From Saccoglossus kowalevskii (lineage: Eukaryota > Hemichordata > Enteropneusta > Harrimaniidae), in the NCBI RefSeq assembly GCF_000003605.2, contig NW_003124926.1, forward strand, positions 2,776-29,145: a stretch of 26,370 nt of DNA, in the 5' to 3' direction. The translations under genes and the position numbers were made by a program. Shown piece by piece: positions 1-11,000 of this stretch. The stretch's first letter is position 1. Every line of letters starts with the position of its first letter. The notes under the pieces are model-generated. The model ran no database searches and was not told where the DNA came from. It worked only from the letters and a program-made list of their open reading frames with translations.

Positions 1-416
1 GTAAAACAAAAAATAACACCGAAATTTATCCAGCTGAAACAAATATGTAAATCGGGCGATGTCGAACAAATACGTCATTGTCATTTTTCTTGAAAATTTA
101 TTGTCATTACTTAATTAAAAAAAAATGGGTCAACTTTCATATGCAAAATTTATTCCCTAAAACATACGCATATTCAAGCATGATAAACTAAGCATTACCA
201 ATCAACAATACTCAATCATCCATATGGCAGGTAAGAGACTATTTTGTACATAAATAACAGTGATGAAATATGTTCGTATTTTCTCCGCTGACACAACTCT
301 CAGACTTGTAACCCACAAGTATAAATGTATACAAACAAGCTATGTGCTCACAGCCAAGAAGTGTTCTTCTATGAGCATGTAATGGTGTCATCATTGTCGT
401 CACAACAGTGTGGAAA

Positions 417-521
417 TTAAAGCGGGGGAGTTGTCACCTGCGCTGTGTTTTTAGCGCTGATTGTTATCATTGGTTGGGACTCAATTATCGCACATGCGCA
501 GGTGACGACCCTTCCGCTTGA
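417..521 (+). mobile_element. MITE family 1, copy 1 (internally deleted)
   Basis: A 105 bp element with imperfect terminal inverted repeats of about 25 bp: TTAAAGCGGGGGAGTTGTCA at the left, and the reverse complement of AAGCGGAAGGGTCGTCACCT at the right. It begins at TTAA, and the matching right-hand tetramer is degenerate (TTGA). It shares its ends and the GGGACTCAATT block with the copies at 2871 and 7049 but lacks their central core. Confidence 0.7.
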
Positions 522-1281
522 AATCATAGTTGTCATGTTCAAATTTGAGATAAATAAAATATTTTACTTGAATTGTACACATGTACATCACTATGGGGGG
601 GCATTAACAAACATGGCGCTGCACATGAAAGACCACTGCCCTTTAAGTAACTGTATTGAAAACGAGATACCATTGGTATGTTTAGAAATGTATGAAATGA
701 ATATTCCTGCAATGAATATTCTACACAAAGGATGCAGAAAAAGGGGGAGGGGCACAATTAGTCAGAATCATGGAAATCTCTTCAGTATGCAAATTAGTCA
801 TTATCAGTCTTAGCATTAAAACAAATAAGGAAGACATCAGAGAGGTAAAAGCGCAGGAGGAATCTGGCCTCCAAATCAGAGTTTATGATTTCTAAGAGCG
901 ACCTTCCATCAATGATTGAGCTCTTACTATTGGACTATGTTCAAAAGTATGCATCAAATAACAAATTTAATCTGTTATGTAAAAAACATCATTTATTATC
1001 GAGCTTGACATAAAAAATATCAAATGATGTAAACTATAAAACATTTCAGTACAAAAATGTGCCATTCAATATAAACAATTTAAAAAGAAAATACATGCTT
1101 TAAATTGGATTCTCAAAGTAGTGTTGTTGCTAAGCTTATATGCACGCAACACCAATAGATGTGCTTACATTTAGCTAGTTGCCATGGTTACAAAAACATT
1201 TAGCATATTTTGTGTCAAATTCATTCATTTCACTGTGTAGCAGTAAATTATGAAAACAAAAATTCAAGAGACCCTTAAATA

Positions 1282-1414
1282 TTAAAGCGCGGTGGTCGTC
1301 GCGCAGCGCGTGTTCGAATTTCTTGTAAAGAAACAATGTATTTTACACGCGTTGTATACGTCGCTATGTGTCCCATATCAAACAAGACGCGGCACAACGA
1401 CTGTCGCCCTTTAA
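1282..1414. mobile_element. Small GC-rich palindromic MITE with TTAA ends
   Basis: A 133 bp block, unusually rich in CG, in otherwise very AT-rich DNA. The left end TTAAAGCGCGGTGGTCGTCG pairs with the reverse complement of the right end, TTAAAGGGCGACAGTCGTTG, over about 27 bp with several mismatches. Both ends carry TTAA. It contains no open frame and differs inside from family 1, though the tips (TTAAAG) agree. Confidence 0.6.
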
Positions 1415-2870
1415 ATTAAATTCTTAAAGACCCCCATATAAAAATGACCATATTTGTGGTCAAAATGGAATTATATAAAAGAAAATTTCTTTGCCAGTCT
1501 ACAGTAAAAATGCTTGATATTATATAACAGCTTGTACAGAAGAACTTTTATGTTTTGATGATTATTATTTCACCACATAACACATTTAAAACAAAAAATA
1601 TTGCAATGCTCTACTCAAAAACAAATATAATAAAATTCCGAATTGAGGAGCACACTAGCAAAACAACAATTCTTGTTAACAAATTAAAGAGACAATGAAA
1701 AGAACTCTGAATATTTTTTTATCATATCAAAATAATTTTAATTTGAAAATGAGATATAATAAAAATTGAGGGAACATTTACATAATTTTATCGATAATGC
1801 TATGTTTACAGCATTTTTTATTTTACGATAAATTTTACACCACTGTAATTTCTCAAGATACCATTTTAAACAAAATGATGCTCAAACCATACTAAAAATA
1901 TTCAAAGTTATTTGCACTGCCACTTTATACATTTTGTGATGTTTCCAGCACAAACCCTGGCATTTTCCGCAAATAGTCTCCTTATATCTGCTTATCCCCA
2001 TACACCAGTCTTTGTGTCAAGACATGTTCAATAGTGGTCCAATGCAATGCATACAACATATGTAAAATATGATTGATGGTTTTTGGGTTTAACATCAAGC
2101 CAAAAAAGTTTAACCCTTCAAAACACCATACTTGTTTCTATCGAACATGTATTGTGTACGTTTACACAAATTTCTTCATTAATTTAGCACCTGCTGCCAA
2201 AAAAATGCATTAGCTACAAGGTTACATTAGATCATATCGATATTTGGTAAAAATGTTTGGGGGCAGCAGCCAAGCGCTTAAAAATAGTATGCACATTGTG
2301 CGAGTCATTTAATCTTTTACGTCAGTTGTTTTTAAAATTTTTGTATGAATTTTAAAAAAAAATGTCAGAAAAATTGTGAAAATGTGTTCATGACAAACTA
2401 AAACATCAATTTTAAAATGAAGAAATGTGTACATATATGGAATTTAAAAAAAAATGAATTCATCAGATTTCTGTTATCAACTAGTAATAACTACTAGTTC
2501 ATACTGGTTATAAAACAACAGTCACATTTATTTCTCAATTGTGTTGTACAAAACTATTCTGTAATTTGTATTATTTGCAGAACCATTATTTACTATATGG
2601 CTTACCATATCTGTCATAGAAAGCAAGGTTAAAGTCCATCATAACAAGATTGTAATATTTATAGTGAAATATACTCTATCACACTTTTACAAAGTAATTC
2701 TATGCAAATTTTCATTCAATTATATAATTATACACCATATGAAATCTGCTATGACAAAAATGACATATTTGAAGATTTTGCGTCGACTGACGTCAACCTA
2801 AGACAATATATCATGTGATTGTGTATTTATTACATACACACTCCCACAGTACAGCACAATGGAACTAGTG

Positions 2871-3035
2871 TTGGAGCGGCGGAGTCGTCACCTGCGCATG
2901 CGTCAGATGGCCATAGCACGTCATTGTTTACAAACAAGAGTCTACCCATGAGCCTTTGCATTTGCAATTTAAGCGCGTGTTGTTATCGGCGCTTGGGACT
3001 CAATTCCTGCACAGGTGGCAACCCTCCTGCTTTAA
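2871..3035 (+). mobile_element. MITE family 1, copy 2 (longest copy)
   Basis: A 165 bp element with the same inverted ends as the copy at 417 and the core ATGGCCATAGCACGTCATTG followed by TTTACAAACAAG. The right end closes in CTTTAA. Near the left end is CTGCGCATGCGTCA, and in the centre the palindrome TTGTTTACAAACAA. Small open frames here are by-products of the repeat. TTAA flanks suggest a piggyBac-like insertion target, but the tips do not match canonical piggyBac ends, so the superfamily is open. Confidence 0.75.
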
Positions 3036-3636
3036 ATTAACGACTACAAATATATCAATGAGTTCACGCTGTATGCTAATTTTGTTGACGCCGCAGTGTT
3101 CCATTTCATACGAAAACCTTGCATACGATGTGTGGTAATTCCGCTCGTTAATCATGTTTTCTAAGATTTGCTGCGATTATTTTCAACTTCAATGATTTTT
3201 TGGAGGTTCTGAATAACAATTTGGAAAATACACATTTGAGCTCACCAAAATGAACTTTAGTTACCAAAATGTGTAGTTATCGGACTGTACAAAAAGATAA
3301 CTGACTAGTATAAGCACTTTGAAATAACAATACTATGAATGAGAAATATGCATGTTTTTTTGCTCAATTCCAATGGCAGGCCAAAAAACATCCACAAGAT
3401 GCAAAATGCAACTTTTATTATTTTCACACAAAGACACATGCTTTGTTTACAGCAATAATTATTGTCTTGTCTATGTTTGTTTTAGACTAGAAATCAATTT
3501 GTCACATGACTTTTGTGCCAAATGAATAAAAATCTGAAAAACAAAATGGCTACCTGTGAACTTTTGATATGCTACCTAAAATCTTGGTCAATAATTAATA
3601 ATTTATGCTAATTTCTGGTGAAATTACATCTCAACA

Positions 3637-3692
3637 GCAAATAAATATGCATATTGGGACATTTATGGCAAATAAATATTGGGACATTTACG
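3637..3692. repeat. Two-copy tandem repeat
   Basis: GCAAATAAATATGCATATTG followed by GGACATTTATG is followed directly by GCAAATAAATATTGGGACAT then TTACG. The two units differ by a 6 bp deletion and one substitution, suggesting a recent local duplication in intergenic DNA. Confidence 0.7.
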
Positions 3693-5096
3693 GCAATATC
3701 AATGAAATCTGGATAAAGGTATGGAAGAATTAGGTACAGTGTATGTATTTTGGAAATATTTTCTTCACAGATGCCAGAATACAAATTATTTATTCACATT
3801 CTTTATACATTATGCAGTTATTGTGGACATGTTTCTCTTCATCCTTAAGAATTATTTTATTTCTAAAATCTTTTAACCCAGCACAAGCCAACTCACTCAT
3901 CATGGAAGTAGAAAGCAGTGGGTTCAAAGGGTATAAGATGTTAAAATTTGCATACACTTAAAGAATATAAAAAAATATAGTGTTATGAAATGTAAATTTT
4001 TTTTAAGCAGGTAAAATATATTGCTAATATATACATATATTCGGGGAAAATAAGTAATTTTTATAAATTTTGTTTATAAGAAATTTATACAATCTTGATT
4101 GAGTTAGGCAAACATTAATTCTGCACCAGAATTATGTAAAAGAATTTTTCATTGTTAATTTAGCTACAGGTGTAGAGATTAAGAATTAAATTCTGAATTA
4201 TAACTTTAGAAATCATAGGGTTGTAAGGAGAATGTGTTTTCTGATTTTTTTTTGGATGAATTTACTGTTGATATGTAGAATTTGTTTTTGTCAGATTTGT
4301 ATTTTGGTTTTCTCTTGTTAATTTTCTACAACCCCCCCCCCCTCCCCAAGTGTTTCTCCACCACCCCTTGATGGAAACATTTGTCTGGGTATTATAAGGA
4401 GATATCTGCCAAGGCGGAAATTGTTACCGAATTGTACATGTATACACGGATGTCAACAAGACCATGTTTATTTTATAAATAATTATAAACCCATTTAAAA
4501 TCAGTCTCATAAAAATTAGCTTAACTGGTCCCTCTTCCATTTCACAGCGTGATCACACACAAATTAGAGTAGCCGATTGATCCAACAAGTCTGCGACATC
4601 ACTTCCTGTGCAACTGCAACTTGAGTTTGTAAATATTGAGGTTTATAAATGATTTACAACATACTAGTACCGTACATGCCTTTGTTAACGCCAGAGTAGT
4701 AAACTGTTTTAATGCACAGATACAGCATTTTACTTTTAAATTAAGGCACTTAACCTTTTCATACTTGAGACTTTCTTTAAATTTGTCTGCACTTTTTTTC
4801 CTACATTCGTCAATATTTCTGGGAATGAACCCTAATTTCGGAGCCAACAGACAAAATTTGAATCTATTTTCAATTTTTACTCAAAAAATGTGACTATTTT
4901 TGTCCCAATCTTCTGAAGAAAAGTGCAGACTATAAATGAGAGTATTGTGAATTTGTGATGAAAAGAGGGAACTGGTGTTGAAAAGGTTAACATTGGTAAT
5001 CTTAGTCAATATGTAACAGTTAATTTGTGTAAATAGTATAGTTTGGGTAATTTTTGTACTAAATGGTTTAAATTTCTTGCAATTTAATTTAAATAT

Positions 5097-8000
5097 TCAT
5101 TTCTTAGCTGTTCTTGGCCTTCTTTTCCTGCGTGATTTTGGTCTGGAATTCATTTTCACAATATTGACATCGCACAGTTTGGTGATTGAGTTTTTTCTCT
5201 GTGATGTGTAGCTCTTTCCGGGAATCACAGCATCTCGTCCCTTTGGACGGTGTGCTGTGGTTGATTTCGCAGTAGATGGACGTGAAAATGTTTTGGTGGA
5301 TGTTGGAGTTGAAGAGCGACTTGTGGCATGACTCGGTAATATGACAATTTGTTGTGCTGATTGAACAGCCCCGTTCATTCTGCTACAAGATCCTAATGAT
5401 TTTGGTTCCACGTTATACAGTTCGGACAAACTAAAAGTAGCATAAGCTGACTTGGGTCGACCAAGTACTGTATTGTTTGCATTGATTGTATTAGCTCTAG
5501 TTGATTTCCTTGTACAACTATGACAAGACTTGGGTCTTGTTCTCAACATTTCATCATCACTATCAGATCGTGGTTGCCGTACAAAATGATGATAACCGTA
5601 CTCTGTACATGAACCATTGCACGTCTTTTTTTTACAATGTAAACATCCTTTTGCCGACTGCACACGCTTCGATGGGCAGTCCCCAGCACATGCCGGCTGC
5701 ATACAGTCTTCAGCACAGTTTCTGCTCCGAAATCTAGTACTGGGGCCTGCGCTCTGCGCCCTTTCCATACCATTCTTCTGCTTACTATTACTACTTTTTT
5801 TTAGTTTATTTTGTTTATCGTTTTCCCAGTTTATAGTTAACCACTGCAACCTTTCCAACTCAATTAGTTTGTCCATTATTACCTCTTCATCTCCTTCCGG
5901 TTTGTCTTCGATAACATCTTTCCAATCATCCTCAAGACAAGATAGGTAAAACAAATCCATATTGCAAAAAGGTACGGACAATAACTCACTGAATTCATCA
6001 TCATCCTCATCTTCTATATTTGATTCATTGTAATCCACATCGTCATCTTCTAGATCAGATGGAATGATGAAATCTTGTACTTTATATTGCATCTTCTGCC
6101 TCTCGTACCTCTCGTCATCCTCATTATTATCTTCTTGTTTCTCTGCAGCATCAGACTTCTCACTCTCTGTGTCAGACCATGTGCTAGGCTTAACTGTCCT
6201 AAAGGGCCCATCAGGTATGTCATAATAGGGTGAAGGTGTGTCAAGCTCCCCTAACTCACTCACAATTTCATGGGACAATCTGTCGTATTCATACGAAGAC
6301 GTTGAGGATCTTGTGCTATAGTACGATAGCGTTGAATGCGGCCGTTGTGACAAGGAAGATTGTGATCTTGCCGAACCTGTCCTAGGCAACCTTTAAAACA
6401 CAAATTGAATGACAATATTATTTTAGGTGAATGAATGAATGAATGGATGAATGAATGAACATAAATATTTATTGTCACTATCTCAAATTTGAAAGCAGTC
6501 AGCAAATTCATGTACGAAGTGAACAATTTTGATTGTTTTTGACAATGTTTAAATAGTTCCGTTTTATATTTTATCAAGTTAAAAACAATAATAAAGCATG
6601 ATCAATTACCTAAAAAAATTATTATTTTGGAAGTCACGTTTCATAAATATGTAAACAGAGATGAACATATGCCCTGGAATTACTTATATATACCTATATG
6701 TTATTTAAAGCACACTACAATATTCATAACATTCAAACATATACTGCGATGAATGCTGTCGCAACAATGTCTATTTAGAAATAAATGATACAATATCAAA
6801 AATTGTTTTTAAACAAGTTATCCACATCGCCAATTTAGTAATTTTTTAGACAAATATTATTGGATTGTATTATAAAATTTGGTGCAGATGTGAAAAATCA
6901 TCTACTGTCTGTGTGGTAGCATTGTACCATGAATGTTACCCATAAAGTGAATTATTTTGACAGATTGATCTTTAAGGCCAAATCCCCCAAAAAAGAAAAT
7001 CAAAAAGCAATTTTTTTTTATATGCATAATGCACAAGAAACTTATATGTTGAAGCGAGAAGGTTGTCACCTACGCACATGCAGGAATTGAGTCCCAAACG
7101 CAGAGGCTCATGGGTAGACGCTTGTTTGTAAACAATGACATGCTATGGCCATTTGACGCATGCACAGACAAACCACTCCCCCGCTTTAAAAGAAAGTATT
7201 AGGAATGATTTTTAGAATGGAATTACACCAAATAGGAAAATCATATCCTTTGTCATCAGAATAAAATCAAATCTCATATTTCCATATGTGGCAACAGCAC
7301 CAGCATTAAATGAACCTAATAGTAATGTCATACCACATTCTCTCTCTCTCAAAGAAAGATAAATAAATTCACAAGTGATGTTACAAGCGATGAATCAATG
7401 AAGCAAGTTAGTTTTGGGCACAGTCCATAGAGGGACTGTGTTTTGGGCTTCTGTTTTTTATTTTTGACGATTGATGACTATTTGGGTATTAAAAAAAGAC
7501 TATATAATTAGTATTTTCAATTATTTTATTCAATCTCCATATTTCAATAACATATTTGCTCAATTAATATTGATGCACTTAAATTATAATGACAGTATGT
7601 ATCTATGGTCAAAATAAGTCATATTTTAATGATCCAGATTTATATGCACTTTAATTTTAATAGAACAAGTACCTGGTGTTTTCAATGTTCTTTATAAAAG
7701 GTTATAAAAATTACACAACACTACAGAATCCGGATAAGCTGAGTACCCATGTCATTTACAGGGAAACAGAGACATTGTGATTTCCTGATAACTACCTCAC
7801 ACTCTGATGTCCATTTTGAAATGGATTAATAGAATACTACAGACCCTGAAACAAATTTAATTTTCCATTTTTTTTCAAATCTGCTAGGAAATGATTTAAT
7901 TGTATTTACTTGCAAAATATACAGTGAATTACGTCAACAAAGACTCCATATCGATAGTGTGGGAAACTGGTAAACAAAATATAGCAAGCGCTGACGAATC

Positions 8001-11000
8001 TGCCTGAAACTCATCTAGCGTGATGAGTTGACAACGCTTCTCGCGCTCTTTAGTCCATGGAAATTAATTATACCAATACAAATCAATGACACATTCCAAT
8101 TCATTGACAATCAAACCCAACAGTGTTACCATGGAAATCTGTACACATTAGAGTCTGTCAATGGTTGCCAAGTAGATAGTCTATAAGCTACTTCACATGT
8201 CTCAGTGCGTTATTGATTGTCAGCATGATATCGACAATATTGCAGGAAATAATACTTCCCCTATTTCATGCTCGTTCATTTTAATCATGCTGATTATTTT
8301 TGCAACAGAACTCCGCTTCACATTGAAAATTAGTCTCACAATAACCAAAGAAATGGACGACATGCAAGGCGAAAAATAGAATTCTGAAAATTATATTACC
8401 ACGTAGTATTTAAAAAATAAGTTTTACAAATAAATACAAAACCAACTGAGTAACTTGTTTGTAGGCATGTGAATCATTGGAATGCTTTAATTAGAATATA
8501 GTTTAACCAGATTCATATTTCCAATAGTGCACTTTTTGCTTTTGTTTATTGACAATAAATATATATACATGCTGCTGTTATTTCCCTGAGTGCAGGTGCT
8601 AATAATACAGAAAATAAATACTTATATCATGATTTTCTCTGATTTATAAAGAATTTGTCTGTGCCGAAATGTACTAAAAAAAATTTATTTTAATGAGTTA
8701 ATTATTATTTATGACTATGGCTGTCCATGAAACGGACATACTTCACAGATAATATTAAAGTCACACAGTAAACGTACTGTGTTGTACATGTCATGTTTTA
8801 AGTAATATATTTCCATGCGATTAAAGACAAAGCACTCACAGGTTTTTCCTGGATAATATCAAATGGTATTGTAATGTTTATTGCTTTAAAATTGTTAATT
8901 TTTTTTTAGTTCAATGGGTGAAATATATATATATATATTTTCAAATTGAGTAAATAATATTTTATATGTTATTTAGCGAGTGTACAGAAATATGCGTATC
9001 TGTATTGTTATGCATTTGATAGCATTCCAGGATGGGCGTGTTCGCATATCACACAGGTATTGCATGACAGCCCAATTTTCAAACATTTAATAACCCCCTC
9101 GTCTCAATAAAAAGGAACGCCAATCAACACTCCAATTAAAAAATCACTTTTACAACAGTCTCATTTTCCAGTGGATTTAGCATTGTTGTGCTGAATGGAG
9201 CTAAATGTAATTCACTTGTTGAATCAAGCGTAACATTATTGGTGTTTGATTTGGGGTAATAATAGTTCTCTAGTATTTGACTGGGGACAATAGCTCAGTG
9301 TGAAAACCATTGAGGTCACGGAGAAGTTCTGTATATCTCAACAACAAGGTATTGTCAAGGGATGGGTGTGCTCTCAATTGTAATAAACGGTCAGACCCAG
9401 GGCAAATTAAATCAAGTATTTTACATCGTGTATATTACCATACTGCCAGCAATGCTGTCAAATGAAAGAAATATTTCCGTTTATAGGACTCCCTAAGTAA
9501 ACGGTATCAGAGTCCCCAAAGACTAGATATTAATAACTGTTCATTAACAAGGGATACAATGTGACCAATTGTTGCTAAGTGTTCCTAATTTGTACTTTGA
9601 AATACAGGTCAAAAGATCACACACAATACAAATAGCAGTTGAACTGTTGTTATTCAATTTAATACATTGAGAGAGTACTAATTGTGTTTTTAAAAAAAAG
9701 TTGTATTTGTAAATTCAGAAAGAAATATTTTCTTAATATCAGTCTATGGGTCTATAAGTTTTGAATTAACTTAGCCAGTAAGAGACGACTTTGAAAAAAT
9801 AAAAAAAAATTGAGTTTATGGACACACTTGAGAAGCTGGGGGTGATCTATCAAGCTGTAAAAGAGGGAGGAGAAGCAAGCAAAACAGATGAACGAGGCAA
9901 ACAATTGGCATAGTCCCTTCAATGTACAATTTTGGCCAGTAATTTTCGGGGTTTGATGACTTGTGGGTACTCACAATGACACTGATTAGAATCCTAGTTT
10001 GGGCTTTATTATTTTCTTTCTCTCATATTTTTTTTAAATATGTGTGTAATTATTTATTTTTACCATTAACTTTCTTTTACTTTATTTTATTTGAATTTAT
10101 TAGTTAGATTTTTTAAAGTTTTGGTGATTGTGAAAGCCCACAAAGTGATATCTAAAGTAGTACAAAATAAGATGTACGTAAAAACAATAAAATCAATTAA
10201 AAAATAATAAAATTTAAAGTAAAATTAAAATCAAATTCATACATCAGATTTTAATCAGATTGTCAGGATGACAACATTTCATGGAAGTGCTTGTGACTGG
10301 AATGTTCATTGCCATACTATTTTGCAATTAATATTTATGAAATTACAGTAGATTATAATATTCAAATTTACAAAGAAATAAGAAAAACAAAATAAAATTA
10401 TAAAATACATGAAAGCAAAATCAATGTACAAAGCAATCATGTTGAATTTGTTTGACTCAAAATAAAGGACCACTCATACCACTAGACCACTACAAACATG
10501 TCCACCAATGGCTGCTCACAGGCATACCGGCAATTTTCCATACTCTAACAGTAAAAATAACTTACCTTGCCATTGGGTTTGCTTGTCGAGACTGGACAGT
10601 GATATCATTAGATGTGTCAAGCTGATAGCGCTCATATGATGGCCTGGTGGAGCGCAAACTTGACGCTAATTTGCTGCTATGAATGCTGGGAGACGTCTTC
10701 TCGCTACCCATGTAGTGTTTCTGTGTAAGAAGGAAATAAAACACGATAAATTAAGCGACAAGATCTGCGAAACAAACATGTGTGTTTGATTGGCTGATCG
10801 CAAGATACTGTACGACACGCTGAACATAGCAGTGCATAGTCGCAATATTTCACAACGGCTCATGCCGATAAGTTGTCATAGCGACCTTCCTGTCATGAAT
10901 CATGTTTGCTTGTATTCAATCTTAGATCAATGTATTAATATATATATATATTGCCATGTGATGAAAGTCCTGCTGATTGCAGAAAACAGCCCCTCCCCCT

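Larger units (their letters stand above)
1..5096. other. Intergenic DNA left of the FAM217-like gene
   Basis: AT-rich sequence with no convincing exon on either strand. It holds three MITEs (417, 1282, 2871), a two-unit tandem repeat (3637), a C11 run near 4331, and a small perfect hairpin AACTAGTA-ATAAC-TACTAGTT at about 2479. The part from about 4467 to 5096 is the likely 3'UTR of the minus-strand gene, ending near a minus-strand AATAAA. Confidence 0.6.
6391..10565 (-). other. Last intron of the FAM217-like gene (4.2 kb)
   Basis: Bounded by AG|GTAAGT at 10566/10565 and TTTTAAAG at 6391. It contains two MITEs (7049, 7551), the 7418 hairpin, the (GAAT)n run, a (TA)n tract at 8922-8938, and an X-box-like GTTACCATGGAAAT at 8125-8138. 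No further exon is convincing. Confidence 0.6.

Noticed and set aside
445-813. 122-codon open frame on the plus strand
   Set aside because: Its first part is inside a MITE, composition is that of random AT-rich DNA, there is no splice or family signal, and it has no matching partner frame in the other MITE copies.
1179-1192. GTTGCCATGGTTAC as an RFX X-box
   Set aside because: One half-site is broken (GGTTAC), and there is no gene start nearby.
6387-6389. TTG as a start codon of a single-exon 430-residue gene
   Set aside because: It directly follows an AG acceptor and joins in phase to the exon ending at 10566, so it is an internal Leu codon, not a start.
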